Source: Isoetes taiwanensis (Eukaryota > Streptophyta > Lycopodiopsida > Isoetales > Isoetaceae). Taken from it: DNA of 64,000 nt. Made by a program: the position numbers and the translations under genes. Shown one piece after another: positions 34,570-46,275 of the stretch. Location: the NCBI GenBank assembly GCA_021234155.1, contig JAJEKV010000021.1, forward strand, positions 13,453,760 through 13,517,759. Direction: 5' to 3'. The notes under the pieces were generated by a model. That model was given only the letters and a program-made list of their open reading frames with translations. It had not been told where the DNA came from and made no database searches. Positions within the stretch are counted from its first letter, which is position 1; each line of letters starts with the position of its first letter.

Positions 34570-35570
34570 CTGAATAAAGTGCCTTCAAAATCCGTACTTT
34601 ATTGCTATTGTTTTAAGGGCTTACAGTTCTGGTGGTGGTGGCTTGGCAGAGGAACCCACTTTACTATGAACATTTCAAAACCATCCCATAATTCCAAGTC
34701 AATTTGGCTCTGCTTCTAGTTTGGGATACTCGAATTTGTAGGTGAGACTTTTGAAGTGTAGCATTTTCTAGAGTATAATATTATATATATTCTTGCATTC
34801 TTTACAAATGGCTTGTAATTTTATGACAACAAGAATTTAAGTTGTTTCTTTAAAGATGAAGGTAGTCCATGGTTCTAAAAATAGCATCTCTAGCAATAGA
34901 AAATATTTAGTATCCTGTTTAACTCAATTTGTTGTTCAATATTTCATTTGAAGTTGTGTGAACTTTTGAATGAAATGCCAATATTATATTTCAGCAGATA
35001 TCTGCAATAGATATGAGAAACAAGTCCTAATTTTCTTTTCCAGGCAAAAATAAAGGGCTAAAGGACCTTGTTTATGTGGCCTTCTCATCCTCTGATATTA
35101 TATGTAATTATGCAACCCATTCTTTGTTATTGTTAAATATTTATCTCTATATGGATAAACTCATCACAACTTGATTGCATCCTTTCCGTAGCACCAGTCG
35201 ACGAAGCAAATTCTATGCTGCTTTTCCCAAAGTGACACATCCCATCAAGATAAAAGAGATTATATGTGAAACTCAGTCCAAAACATGGGAGGACCCTCAT
35301 TTTACCACACCTGAATTAAGATCAAATACGCTTAGATCCATCGTGGATATGTAAGAGGATGAATATGTAGCATAATAACAGGGGGTTACTTTTAGATTTT
35401 TATACGCTTTTTCATATGATTTTTCTATGATTTCGTTGTTGTATTCGTTGAGGTGTACTAAATAGTATTTCTAGAGTGCACCCTTTATGGGCCGTTGATT
35501 TTCGTTGGTTGGAAAAATCCGAGGGTTGTTGTCTTTCTCTGCATGTGTTTGTGCATGAACACTATGCAAG
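34570..35570. other. Intergenic, no recognised gene
   Basis: AT-rich; no coding or repeat structure was recognised. Confidence 0.45.
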
Positions 35571-35571
35571 T

Positions 35572-35672
35572 GTGTGCATGTGCATGTGCACATGCATGTG
35601 CATGTGTGTGCATGTGCATGTTCATATGCATGTGCAAGTGCAAGTGCATGTGCATGTGTGCATGTGTGTGCA
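35572..35672. repeat. (CATGTG)n-type microsatellite
   Basis: About 100 bases of near-continuous CATGTG, GCATGT and CATGTGTG words. Open frames here are repeat artefacts (Cys/Met or His/Met runs). Confidence 0.95.
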
Positions 35673-37885
35673 TGTGTACTTGCCCTCTTGGATTCTTATT
35701 GCAGGAGTGGATTTTACTACCACGAGATGGATTTTTTGCTCACACTTAGAAAGGTATTTGTTCCTTAATGTTTCTTCAGTTAGCATAATGTTTTTTTTAC
35801 AAGGTATTGGTTTCCTGATTCTACAATGTAGTGCTGCAAAACCCCCTTTTGTTTCCTTCCTATGATTTGCTGCAGATTCAAGTTTAGGCCCTCTGTTTGC
35901 TTTCAACTCTTGGATATTTCTGGCTTCCGGATTGTTCACAAAGAGCCGACCCTTTAGCTTCAATCAACAAACGGATTCTTATGCACACAACAAAGGTAAT
36001 TATTCCACGCCCTTTTCCATGTTACGCAGATCACCAAACAAAGGGCCACAAGAATACATTTATATTGTAGGTTTGGAACTTTAATCGAACCGTAAGGTGA
36101 ATCATGCATTACCTTTTAAGCTAGAGATGGAGCATCCAAAATCATATGGATTGATAAACAATGGTGTCATTGTGAAAGAGAAATAGTTGTAGCGGAAGTA
36201 ACAATATGTAGCATAATAACAGAGGGTTTTCTTTGTGTTGTAAACTTTATGACTTTCAGAATAATGGGATCAATCTGCTCTATCTTTATGGTAACTTTTA
36301 CTTATGTTCTATTTGTTTTATTGTGATCAAATTCAAAAGCTACAGGTGATGAAAGCTCAAATGAATTCTAGTTTTTTTTCGGTTTGAATTCTAAAATTTT
36401 TGTCACAAGGGGGCGTCCCTAAAGGCCCCAAGGGGCCAAAAAATTTTTTTTGCAACACAAACCATTAACATCCAACATATAAAAATTAAATCCCCCAACA
36501 CATAACAACCATTGACATTAACAACCAACACATAACTACCATTGACATTAATTAACATAACCATTGGGTCCAACACATTTAAATTAAAATCCCCCTTAAA
36601 CCCCCTTTGGTTTGGGTGCATATTCACACGGGGGGTGACGTAGGGCAGCGAGAGCCCTCATAATTGTATTTTGCACGTACGAAATCAACACCATATAGTA
36701 TTCCGCTTGAAATCTTATAGTATTTTGCGAATCTTATTATACAGTATAGCAAATTTTGTACTTGCATACCCCACAAACGAGGAACTTTACGTACGGTATA
36801 GATTAAGGAATAAGGGGTGAATAAGGGGTGATTGTAGTGCCCACCACCATCGCATCCTTAGCATAGTAGTGATGGAAGAACATGTCCTGAATATATCTAA
36901 CTGCATCCCTTACAGGCAATAACCCTCACAAGAATGGAGAAGCATTTAGGAATGACACGAGCAAGGGAAATAGCACCCATGGCAAATAGGTCTTGTTGCA
37001 TTTTTATCAAATATAATGCAATAATTAAGCACCCACATATAGACTAGAAGAATCGTCAACATCATGGAGGACCAATGCAACAAGAAGTCCATCATATCCA
37101 AGACACCCACCTATTTGGAAAGGATAAATTTGAACTGTTATCTTGACCACTGCACCCTCTCCTATACTCGCCCAAAGAAAGTCCATGATTATTGCAATAA
37201 GTTCCTATACCTTAGCTTATGGATCAAGCAATAAGGAAGCTATGTAGATATGGGTATTGCTAAACATGGCCACTATTCTCTAAGTGACGATTTTCATGTT
37301 TTTAAGGTTTTTGAACATGCAAGCTCTTGATGAGCTTATTTCTTTGTTTCAACTTTTTTCTTTGGTCATCGTACTTCAAAAGTATAACGAATTTCTTTGT
37401 AATGATAAGATGGAAAAATGAGGAGTTTATGGAAGTACATTTTTAGGAGTCATTTACTAACGGCAATGTTTAGAATGTTTTGCATTAGAGACCTCTTAAA
37501 TGTTATGTAGTTCCTCTGACTTTCTATTTTAGATCTATGAAAGTCAATAGCAATGGATGTTCTACTCGATGGTTAAGGAAAATCACAACAATGTGGATGA
37601 TTCCTATAAAAAGCATTTCATTTGTGTAGGAACTAGCCTCAAAGATTGATGCATCTGGATGATTTTCATCAAGCAAGTGGGCAATCTTAGCATACTTTTA
37701 GGGTTTGTCAATATGGTTTTTTTAATAGAAGACCGGTTTTTCTTTGGGGGTTTTGGCCGAAACCTTGAAAGCCAATAACTTATGGTCGTTGATAAAGGAC
37801 ACTTTAGGGTTTCTCTATATGGTTCTTTTAGAAACCCCCTTTTTTTTTTTTTTTTTGGGGAGGGGGCGAAGTCATTAATTTGTCG
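35673..37885. other. Intergenic, no recognised gene
   Basis: Includes a short direct repeat around 36480-36555 ('cattgacattaa...aacacataac') and a 20-base T-run near 37838. No gene or RNA was recognised. Confidence 0.45.
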
Positions 37886-37899
37886 TCGTTAGTAAAGGA

Positions 37900-38145
37900 C
37901 ATATAAATCATGTTTCAATCGGCGACTCTAAGTGGGCTTGAACTTGAGACATAGCCATTTTAAGATCAACGTGTTATCATTAAACTGTCTTGAACTTGGG
38001 AAATAACTTCCTAAAACTGAAAGCCATAATATCTAACCGTTGGTTAATGACATATAGATCACGTTTCAATAGGAACTATATAATGCAACTCTGGGTGATC
38101 TCGAACTTGAGACATAGACAGTCTGTTACCACTAAATTAAAGACC
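37900..38145 (-). repeat. Two tandem tRNA-derived retroposon heads
   Basis: On the minus strand, box A-like TTTAGTGGTAACAG (38123-38136) with box B-like AAGTTCGAGAT (38098-38108), then a second, related set at 37973-37985 and 37934-37944 (AGTTCAAGCCC). Both continue into the same tail ('attgaaac(g/a)tgatctatatgtc'). The spacing between copies is about 160 bp. Boxes are degenerate, so confidence is moderate. Confidence 0.45.
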
Positions 38146-38447
38146 CAGATGTAATGAAAATCAGTATGTCCATGTCCCATGGGCATACGATATTTGACAT
38201 TTGCATGCGCATGCAACAAGCCCATATAAAAATGCATGCATGCCGCATGGCATGCTAAAAAACAGACATTAGAAACATTCCTATATTTCATAGGTCATGT
38301 TGTTTTTGGAGTATCTGGAGACCGACATGGTCCATTTACCATGTTAGTTGTACATAGCTCCAATATAATTTCCATTAGTTATTTTGAGAATTTTCGTGTC
38401 TCTAGGTCTCTAGGTATAGCCAGCATGCATCATATTTGCAATTTTAA
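38146..38447. other. Intergenic, no recognised gene
   Basis: No coding or repeat structure was recognised. Confidence 0.4.
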
Positions 38448-38604
38448 AAGAGGTGGTCGTGATGGCTCTTAGGAGTTTAAGTTTTCCTATTTAATGAAAA
38501 AATGGTCATGGACTTATCAAATCAACTTTGCACATTGAGAAAGCAACTAAGAGGGATGACCATAAAAATCATAGTGTCCACCTTAAAAAAAAGGGGGAAA
38601 AAGG

Positions 38605-38640
38605 AAAGGGGAGAGGGAGGGAGGGAGGGAGGGAGAGAGG
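38605..38640. repeat. (GGGA)n-type purine microsatellite
   Basis: A run of AGGG/GGGA units, absent from the paralogous position near 34040, where 'ggggagagag' stands instead. Confidence 0.85.
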
Positions 38641-38784
38641 GCAGAAATAAAGACACAATAGAATAACCTATTACATGTATACATGGAAGACTGTTTGAGA
38701 CTAATAAGTGAAATAATCCAAGGGGCAAGAAAGATGCACCTAGATGTGTGTATTGTATATTAGGGTCTAAAATTTGGAAAGAAA

Positions 38785-39264
38785 CTAGAAAATCTTCCTC
38801 TCTTTTCTAGTAGTAGTAGTAGCAGCAAAGATCCTCTTTGTTTCTGTAAGGAAGTAGCAGCCAGGCTTCCTGGATGGAACAAAAATATGTTGCCATCTTT
38901 TGTTGGAGGGAGAATAGATTAGTATTTGGTGAGTGTACTCCCAATCTTCAAATATTTTTTCCTTGGCAATCTCATGGATCAAGTCCCAATCTTGAAGCAA
39001 ACCGATGCAAATGAGATCATGTTCGTGTTTAACACTAATAAAATCATAAAAGTCTTGCTCTGGTCCAAGTACAAGTTTGGATGACAGTTCAAGAACACAT
39101 GTTGAACTATCTTCTTTGTGTGCAAGCACATGCCATACATATATATGATGCTCGTTGATAACACCAACCAACATGAGCTCTTCCTTGCTCTGGGTTAAAC
39201 TCAAACAATCAAAATCCTCCTGATGGCCCAAGAGATGTGTTCCATCAAACCATCTCTTTGCCAA
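38785..39264 (-). pseudogene. F-box/kelch-like protein C-terminal fragment (copy B)
   Basis: An open frame of 159 codons reads LSLTQSKEELMLVGVI, HIYVWHVLAHK, DFISVKHEHDLICIGLLQDWDLIHE, then IYSPSNKRWQHIFVPSRK before a Thr-rich end. The order of short beta-strand-like segments ending in a W-rich 'SPSNKRWQ' motif resembles the C-terminal associated domain of plant F-box proteins, which recruit substrates to SCF ubiquitin ligases. No F-box (about 40 residues) is seen upstream on this strand before the AGATTC array at 39262. The chosen Met is just the first in frame and probably not a true start. A shorter, frameshifted copy lies 4.6 kb away at 33888-34569. Family assignment is by resemblance only; it could be another beta-propeller-like plant protein. 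Confidence 0.4.
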
Positions 39265-39560
39265 AGATTATCCCAAGATTCCTCTAGATTTTCTAAGATT
39301 CCATGTAGATTCTCTTAGATCTATCAAGATCCTATAAAGATTCGCCTAGAATCCCTAAGATTATCTTGAGATTCATCTAGATTCTCTAAGATCCTATAAA
39401 GATTCCCCTAGATTCCTCTAGGTTCTTAAAGATTTTACAACATTCCCTTAGATTCTCTGTTAACCATGTAGATTCTCTCAGATTTCCCAAGATTCTGTAA
39501 AGATTCCCCTAGAATACCTAAGATTCTCTTGAGATTCTTCTAGATTCTTCAAGATGCTAT
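39262..39560. repeat. AGATTC array with about 10 bp period
   Basis: About 27 successive units of the form AGATTCCTCT, AGATTCTCTA or AGATCCTATAA, 10 or 11 bases each with few interruptions. It is the cleanest example in the window of the array type also present at 54720-54890 and 55325-55870. Confidence 0.85.
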
Positions 39561-39612
39561 AGGCCAATTCGTGTCTGTGGACGATAAGAACTCTATTCTA
39601 TTCTATTCTAAT
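39551..39612 (+). repeat. Retroposon 3' end with (TTCTA)n tail
   Basis: 'ataggccaattcgtgtctgtggacgataagaa' then three to four TTCTA units. Same end as at 21468-21526. Confidence 0.55.
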
Positions 39613-39693
39613 TATGCCTTATTTTCCTTTCCATTGCATCATGTACAAAGCGATAGCTATTGGCTGTATTGTTGCAAGCCTCATACCCTAGTA

Positions 39694-39787
39694 TTATGTG
39701 CTTATGACTACAATATTCCAATGGTTGCACTATTAAGTGGTTATGTGCTTATGACTACAATATTGCAATGGTTGCACTATTAAGTGG
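39694..39787. repeat. 47 bp tandem duplication
   Basis: Units 39694-39740 and 39741-39787 start TTATGTGCTTATGAC and differ at one base. Confidence 0.93.
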
Positions 39788-41131
39788 TTATGGGTTCCAC
39801 TATTAGTGCTTATGGATGTCTTACAAATTTATTATTGCAATAGCGTCTTGGATGTAGCTTAAACATAATGGAAGTTAATGGTTGACAGTATGATCATGAC
39901 AAATGGTAGCAACTATAGATAGGCCATAAGTCCAAATACAAATTTCTTTTCCACATTAGTCATTTTATCAAAAGAAGGGGGGGGAGGGGGGGCAATGGAC
40001 ATAGGCGTAAAAGATAAGACATAGATGTGCTATTGTTTTTGCATCCAGAAAACAACCTGTCAAATTCTCTTCAGTACACATTCTACAGCAATAAATATTT
40101 GGACATGGGGACAAAAATTTGGTTTTGGTTCTCTAGGGCATTGAAAAACTCAGTGGATTGAATCAACGATCAACCCTACAAAAAAAAAAACAATAGGATA
40201 GGCATGACGAGCTCTCAAGAATATATGCATCCACATGCAGGTCACAAACATGGTTGTAAAGCTTCCTACAAATTCATGAAGCCCATGAAGCACAACTTCA
40301 TTCCTTATCACACCATATTTAAAGCAATGGTAAAGCCCCAGGAAGCATTAATGTTTACTTATTACTTTTCTTCTATATTCAAATTGAGTGGTGCTCCAAA
40401 GTTATCAGTGTACATAAAATAAATATGTCCCCATTGCGTTGCTTTGTAAAACAAACTACAGATTACCTGGTAAAAGCACTTATGAAAACTTAGGCTACAA
40501 ACAAAGTAAAAAATATTGTAAACATAGCAAATTTAACATTAGGATCATTTTTTTTGCACGGCCCTAGTTCAAAAAATGCAAAAGGTTGTGCTCTTAACTC
40601 GTCCTTCTCAAATCATTTTTTATCGGTGGTTTTATGAGCACTTTATAAGCCAGACACAATGACAACATATTGAGATAGTACATAAAATGATGAAGCAAGA
40701 AATTTCTTTATCTATCAAATTGTTGATTCTCTTGAAAAACAAAAATTATGACAGGATATGGACTTGTGTAACACCACCAATTTTTCTGAATAAAACATAA
40801 CAGTATGGGAAGCAAAAATGGTAAAACTTATGATTTTCTAAACAGTGAATTTTGGAATCAAACCAAATTGTACCACCGGAGATTATTCTGGCATGTTCGT
40901 GACAACCAAATACAAATTCAACCAGTAACAACCTCACCTATCTTGTTGGAAGACAATATAACATTATCCTATAACAGGAACCTTCGATTCTCCTACATCA
41001 TAATCGAAAATTGCTGAGTTTCCAACATGAAGGTCTCATTGACTAAGCATCATAGGTCTCAACAAAGAGTTCGTGGAATAATCACTAGTTCCCTCTATAG
41101 ACAAAGAAATGACATAAATATCCAGCACTGG
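39788..41131. other. Intergenic, no recognised gene
   Basis: Includes a poly(G) stretch (39978-39992) and short frames only. Confidence 0.45.
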
Positions 41132-41289
41132 ACTTAAAAGAACTCGAAGGGAGAAAGCTTTGCAAGCTATTGCAAGACTGCAAAATATCTTGTCACTTTT
41201 TTAGAGTACTACTTAAAAGAACTTGAGGGAAAAAAGCTTGGCAAGCTATTGCAAGATTGCAAAATATCTTGTCCCTTTTCCAGAGTACT
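41132..41289. repeat. 79 bp tandem duplication
   Basis: Units 41132-41210 and 41211-41289 share 'acttaaaagaact...gcaagctattgcaaga(c/t)tgcaaaatatcttgtc'. Confidence 0.9.
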
Positions 41290-41609
41290 AATAGACTAAT
41301 AGATTGCTTGTTACCCTCTCAGAAGTTATCCTCTCTAGCATCTGTGGCCGTATGATATCTGGCATCTTCATACATACATTATTGGAGTGCAATTTTTTCC
41401 CTAAAAGTACTTATTCTATCATTCTATGCAAGTAAAGGTTACCAATTTATTTACTTATTGCACATCGAATGATTTATAGAGGCAGGACGTTGTGCCTTAA
41501 TAGATGGAAGGTTCATCAAACAAAAATTCCCCTTATCGCTGCAAACAAAAAAAGATGCAGGTTTAAAAGAAGGCGGTTTAATAAGTGGAAGAAAAAACAG
41601 TGCAAGTTC
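41290..41609. other. Intergenic, no recognised gene
   Basis: No structure recognised. Confidence 0.4.
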
Positions 41610-41671
41610 ATGTCAATAGTTATGCACACCTACAGCGGGCATGTCAATAGTTATGCACACCTACAGCAGGC
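41610..41671. repeat. 31 bp tandem duplication
   Basis: Units 41610-41640 and 41641-41671 start ATGTCAATAGTTATGC and differ at one base. Confidence 0.93.
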
Positions 41672-42120
41672 AGAGGGCATCACTCTAGGCAACAGGAAAA
41701 TGCATCTTCAATCTTAAACTAACATGCCATAGTATTTTTAGACCTAATTTTATCAAAGAACATTTCGCCATACAATTATGATAAGGCACCTACAATTTTA
41801 GACACTCCCAATTTCAATTACAAAAGACCATCCCCAAAGGGTCATCATTATCATATATGCCACTATACTTCTTCACATCAACACCGAGGTATGCGCAGGT
41901 TCATACGCATCCTAAAAGCAGAAACTTGAATGTTCTTCCTGGCACAAATCAGGCAACAATCACACTCACATGTTCAAAATGGTTGTTGCAGATCTCGTTT
42001 CACATTATAGATCCGGTAAGCACCAACAAAGTAATTGAGGCATACCAAGGCAGCAAAGCAATTAAATAATTTACAGCCCTTTTTTGAGGTTTTAGGTACA
42101 ATTGCAATGGTTGCTTTTTT

Positions 42121-42692
42121 TCAAGATTGCTGTTGCGGTTTTATTGTTAGCTCCACCCGCGAATGTAAGACATTGTCATGAAAATAATCGCTTTCTTCTT
42201 TGATGAGCTCTTGCCAAGGGCATGAAAAAAGATTCCGATATCCGACTGCCTTACCACCAGTAAAAACATAATTGCCTTTGACACGAGGTGCAAATTTCCA
42301 ATCTTCTTGCCTGGACCTTGCAGCGAACTCGTGCCCAACTTCAAAACTTAGAGACCCTTTTTCTTGCATACCCAGGAAAAGTCCAAAGCAGCGTGCACCT
42401 GTTTGCTGATCAACACTACAGTGAGCTGATAAAAAGAAACACTGTCCACCCAAGTGAAATGCCTGTGAATACACTCTGCCCTGTGGCCAAAGTGAAAGAC
42501 ACTCATCCTTTTTGAGGTCAAGGTATACTAAACATCCTTGGTAAGGAGTGTCGAATTCAACCACCTTTACAGGTCTGTATTTATAGGCCCTCTCACTAAA
42601 ACGTTTATGCATCGTCTCCTCAAAATTATATGCCTTTGTTTTACGTAATCTCCCCACTTGAGTTTGCAGCAAATGGCTGCTCACCAGCGACT
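42121..42692 (-). CDS. POB1: POB1/LRB-type BTB protein, intact last exon only
   Basis: Family members are substrate adaptors of CUL3 ubiquitin ligases (POB1/LRB proteins act in light and hormone signalling). This minus-strand frame is uninterrupted for about 190 codons and reads the C-terminal conserved region: [82 protein letters not shown] and [11 protein letters not shown] before a TGA at 42123-42121. That matches the normal end of the protein. Just upstream a T-rich stretch and TTTTGCAG form a good 3' splice site, so translation should enter from an upstream exon and the first Met at 42696 is not a true start. I searched the following kilobases on this strand by eye and see neither the BTB nor the BACK exon. 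This is therefore either the 3' exon of a gene with a very long intron or an orphan exon captured or left behind. The absence of stops argues for youth or for selection. Confidence 0.85.
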
Positions 42693-44164
42693 GCAAAATA
42701 AATCACCTATAGGCTTGCTCTATGTGTACCACCATGGGATTTACCTATTTTTTGTACACGTCCGTAAGTAGTTCTGCACTGCCGTGCCCTGACTAGGCCT
42801 GCAAGAACATACAGTGTTACCTTGTGTTCTTCCAGACTTTCTCTACTTTATAATGAGAACATCTAAGCCTTCTGAGCAGACCGTCGAAATGACATCTTTA
42901 GAGGATACAGACTTAAAATATATACACGTGCCCTGAGAAGCTGAGGCTGGTGGTTCTGCTGAGCTTGGAAAAAGGCCTCATGCTGCAAAAAAGCCTCATG
43001 CCTGCTCAGAGGAGAGCCAATATCACTAGGGCAAGCCACAGCCCTCCAGGCCATAGATCCTGGTGCCATGTTGCAAGCAACTCCTCTGATGTCCATCTGT
43101 ATGGAGCTTATTGTCCTTGATTTAATTCATATGCTGTTTAAACTTTTAATAGATAGAATCCGAAAAGCTGTCTCCAGTATATGCACATGTTTCCAAGCTG
43201 TAAAAGGGATATGTACAGAACTGTGCATTGCATATGAAACAGATGAAAGCGTTAAAAGGGAAGATCAATTACAAAACAAATGAAGCAGATGAAAAGGGAA
43301 GATCAAATATGAACTTACACAGGTCGTGATTGAAGCTGAGAGATGAGGGCTTGTTATTGTTGGGACCTATCCAAGGAACATAGCAAAAGAACAATTGTGA
43401 CCTAAGCACCAAACCGTGGATCTACAACCAGAAAACTGAACACATCTCCCTTACCATGGTACTAATTCATAGGTGTGGGCTTGAATAGGCAAGCCAGAGA
43501 TCGAAATCCTTAGAAGCATCCAGTAGCAGAAACTAGAGTAACCATCTGCTCCAACATCGCTGGCATGAGGCCCTGCCTGGGAAAAAAAACAAAAGGCATA
43601 AAGCCTAGCTTCAAAGGCTTCAGATACATTCGCCTACAAAAGATCCATCTTTGGGGTCTGCACTCTGCAGCTGCATCAAGGCTGCAGGATATATTCGAAA
43701 TGGATGGAGCTGGCCATGGCCATGCCAGCGTCTTTACCTATTTACGGCTTGAGATAAAAATAACGGGGACGTTCAACATCTGATTCTCGCCGCTGTGCTC
43801 TGATTACAGAGAATTCCACACCGAGAATGCACAAGGCTTAAAGGAAAAAAGCCTCAGCAATAAACCATAGCTCCAGAATATATCGCGCACATCTCCGCAA
43901 GCTGCAACATAGCTAGAAGACTCCCCACTGGCTGGCGCCATGGCGCCGGTTTAGCACATCTGCCATAGCTCCAAAGCGGAATAGAGATGCGCCAGAATAA
44001 CAGGGCAAGCTGATCGCAAGCTTCAAAATATTCTAGTGTTTTCTGGAATAAGATGACAAATTATGTTTGTCACTAACGGTTATAAATGCTCTGCCACATC
44101 ATTCTTGGATAAATAAATGATATATTACTAACTCTTTAAATTGATGAATTTCTTTGCAGCTTCC
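42693..44164. other. Upstream of the POB1-like exon, nothing recognised
   Basis: Frames such as 42863-43096 (minus) do not resemble POB1 exons. No RNA gene or transposon end was recognised. Confidence 0.45.
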
Positions 44165-44820
44165 TTAAGTCTAAATCAACGGCCAACATTTAACTTCCCA
44201 TATATCCGACGGTTCAGGCATGTGGTGCATGCCTCCATGCATGGGCATGCATGCCCCCATCAGATCTGAGGGCCATAAATGCGCCACCTCAAGATTTGGA
44301 GGGCCAGGATTTGTGTCTATATACACCTAAAGGCGATGCCGATATATCATTTGATATCATATCATAACATATATATGTTCTTATGTTTGTCGTACTCAAT
44401 TCGACCGTTGATCCCAGATCCTACGGCTCACGTGGCTTTGGGACATATCGTACAGCCCAGATGACTTGGGAGTTTGTATCAGATTATATGTAAGCGATCC
44501 TACGGTCCAGGTTGATTTGATCCTGATAGTCGGTCCGAGATCCTGCGGCTCACGTTGCTTTGCACACATCCTACGGTGCACATGACTTTGGGAATTATAT
44601 GTAATAGATCCTATGGCTCATATTGTGTGAAATCTCGACCCTTGATCAGGTCCAAGATCCTACGGCCCAAGTTGAATGCCCATCCCTTAGGAAAAGGCTT
44701 TTAAAATTTTTATGTTGTATGGGGGATTCAACCACGGGCATTGACCCCCCGGCCCCCATTCTAACCACTAGACCAAGCATCAATTCTATGAATAATTTAT
44801 GTTCCAAATATACTTAAGGG
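44165..44820 (-). mobile_element. tRNA-headed SINE-like repeat, copy C
   Basis: On the minus strand box A TGGTCTAGTGG (44765-44775) is intact. The box B at 44724-44733 has lost one base (GGTTGAATCC), so internal-promoter activity is doubtful. The body to 44360 repeats the GCCGTAGGATC blocks, one CACGTG (44429-44434) and the 'aacatatatatg' tract. 44165-44300 matches words of 10380-10520 in copy A. It runs on the plus side into the HSE ladder at 44865. Confidence 0.6.
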
Positions 44821-44864
44821 TAATGTTGCCATTAAGATAAAATAGCCTATAACATTCTAGCTAG

Positions 44865-44932
44865 TTCAAGAAGGTTTTAGAATGTTCTGGAAGGCTCTAG
44901 AAAGTTCTAGAATCTTCTAGAAACTTCTAGAA
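44865..44932. promoter_or_regulatory. Heat-shock-element-like ladder (14 units)
   Basis: Fourteen successive triplets alternate TTC and GAA at exact 5 bp spacing. Twelve are perfect; exceptions are TTT at 44875 and CTC at 44895. The last seven units (44900-44932) are flawless. HSF trimers bind three alternating units, so this stretch would offer several overlapping sites. Function is inferred from pattern only. Confidence 0.6.
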
Positions 44933-45105
44933 CATAAGAGAATCTAGGGCAGATCTATCATAATATATATCATATTCCTAGAGGTGGCTTCCGGAACATT
45001 CCATTATATATCAGCCGCCAGATCCCAGCCGTTCGCTCCTTCTTGTGCGATCTGGACCGTCGGATCTGGTGGCTTCTGGAAAGTTCTTGGCGGTCCTCTG
45101 GTGGC

Positions 45106-45168
45106 TTCTAGAATATGTTAGAATGTTGTTGAAATTCTAGAACATTGCTAGAAAGTTGTAGAACATTC
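45106..45168. promoter_or_regulatory. Degenerate heat-shock-element-like ladder
   Basis: A second stretch of alternating TTC and GAA triplets at mostly 5 bp spacing, with four to five mismatches and two 1 bp phase shifts. Confidence 0.35.
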
Positions 45169-46275
45169 CAAGTTGCCCTATTTAATAAAACCTATGGTGA
45201 GGCTCCAAATCCAAGTTCGCGTAATGGTTTCGTTTGGGAGCGCCTATATTTTGGATCTTCGGCTCTGCTCTAATCGCCGTGCTCCTTTAGTGTTGGGTAT
45301 ATGGGCGAATATTCGCCAAAAGGCTAATACTTTCATTTTTTCAAAAATATTGCACGAATGTTAGGTAGGATGAAAAAGAAAGCGAAAAAATTTAATTCGC
45401 CAAGATTTTGGAAGATCCTCCCGCCACCGAGCTTGTTTAGCCGAGTCTACGAATTGTGACAGAGGCTCTGGTCGCCAGATTTTCTACGCCCTTTAGAATT
45501 CATGACTCTACATTCGCCATTACCGTATCTTTTGATCACCGGTTTTTTTTCCTTAGTAAGCGCTTGAGCTTTTTGTCCCGTTTAAAAAGTGATATGAAGC
45601 ATTGCAATCATAATAGCAAGATAAGCCTTTGTTTGATTATACTAATGATGAAGATGCGTTGATTTTATAGTGTCTTGCTAAACGGGTAGGCCTTTCTAAA
45701 GGAGATGCAGAAGTGATAGGAGCAATTCAGGTTTATCTTTTCTACTATTCAATACTTATTCATGTATATGAAAACAAATTATGGAAGTTTAGATAATAAT
45801 CAGATCGGAGTATCTACACCTCTAATTTTGCTCTATCTTATGATTTCTTACCTCTTGGCATTGTGCTTGCATTTTCTTTTGTACTAAAGCATCAAATCGT
45901 GCTCCATGTTGCTTGTATCTTCCACACGTGAGCAAATACTTGATGCTATACGGGAAGGCTTCAATATGAAAATGCATAAAACTGTTCTATTCTTAAGATA
46001 AAAAAGCAACAGGAATTGCATGTAATAATCAGCCATAAGGAAGGAGTTGATACATGTATGATGTATGTGGTTGACCAGTATTATATTTGCTACTCTAGCA
46101 GTCTTGCATATTCAGCGTTTGAAGGGTGGAGCCAGGCTGTGATTATAGTGTAAGTACATTCTATTTCATTGTAGTTAATTAGCAATAAGGATTGTCTTTG
46201 AATTCAAGTTGTTTTATGCATAAAGAGTATAAAACATTTGCATTTGCAATCTAACTAAAATCGACTCTGCATTAG
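45169..46275. other. Intergenic upstream of the hAT gene
   Basis: Holds an open stretch near 46020-46155 ending in a GTAAGT-like donor, but its reading phase does not fit the next exon, so I do not join it. Nothing else was recognised. Confidence 0.4.

Noticed and set aside
35476-35865. 129-codon frame with Cys/Met/Val repeats
   Set aside because: Translation of the CATGTG microsatellite.
46010-46155. Extra 5' exon of the hAT gene
   Set aside because: The open stretch ends at a GTAAGT-like donor, but its phase would bring a stop in exon A.
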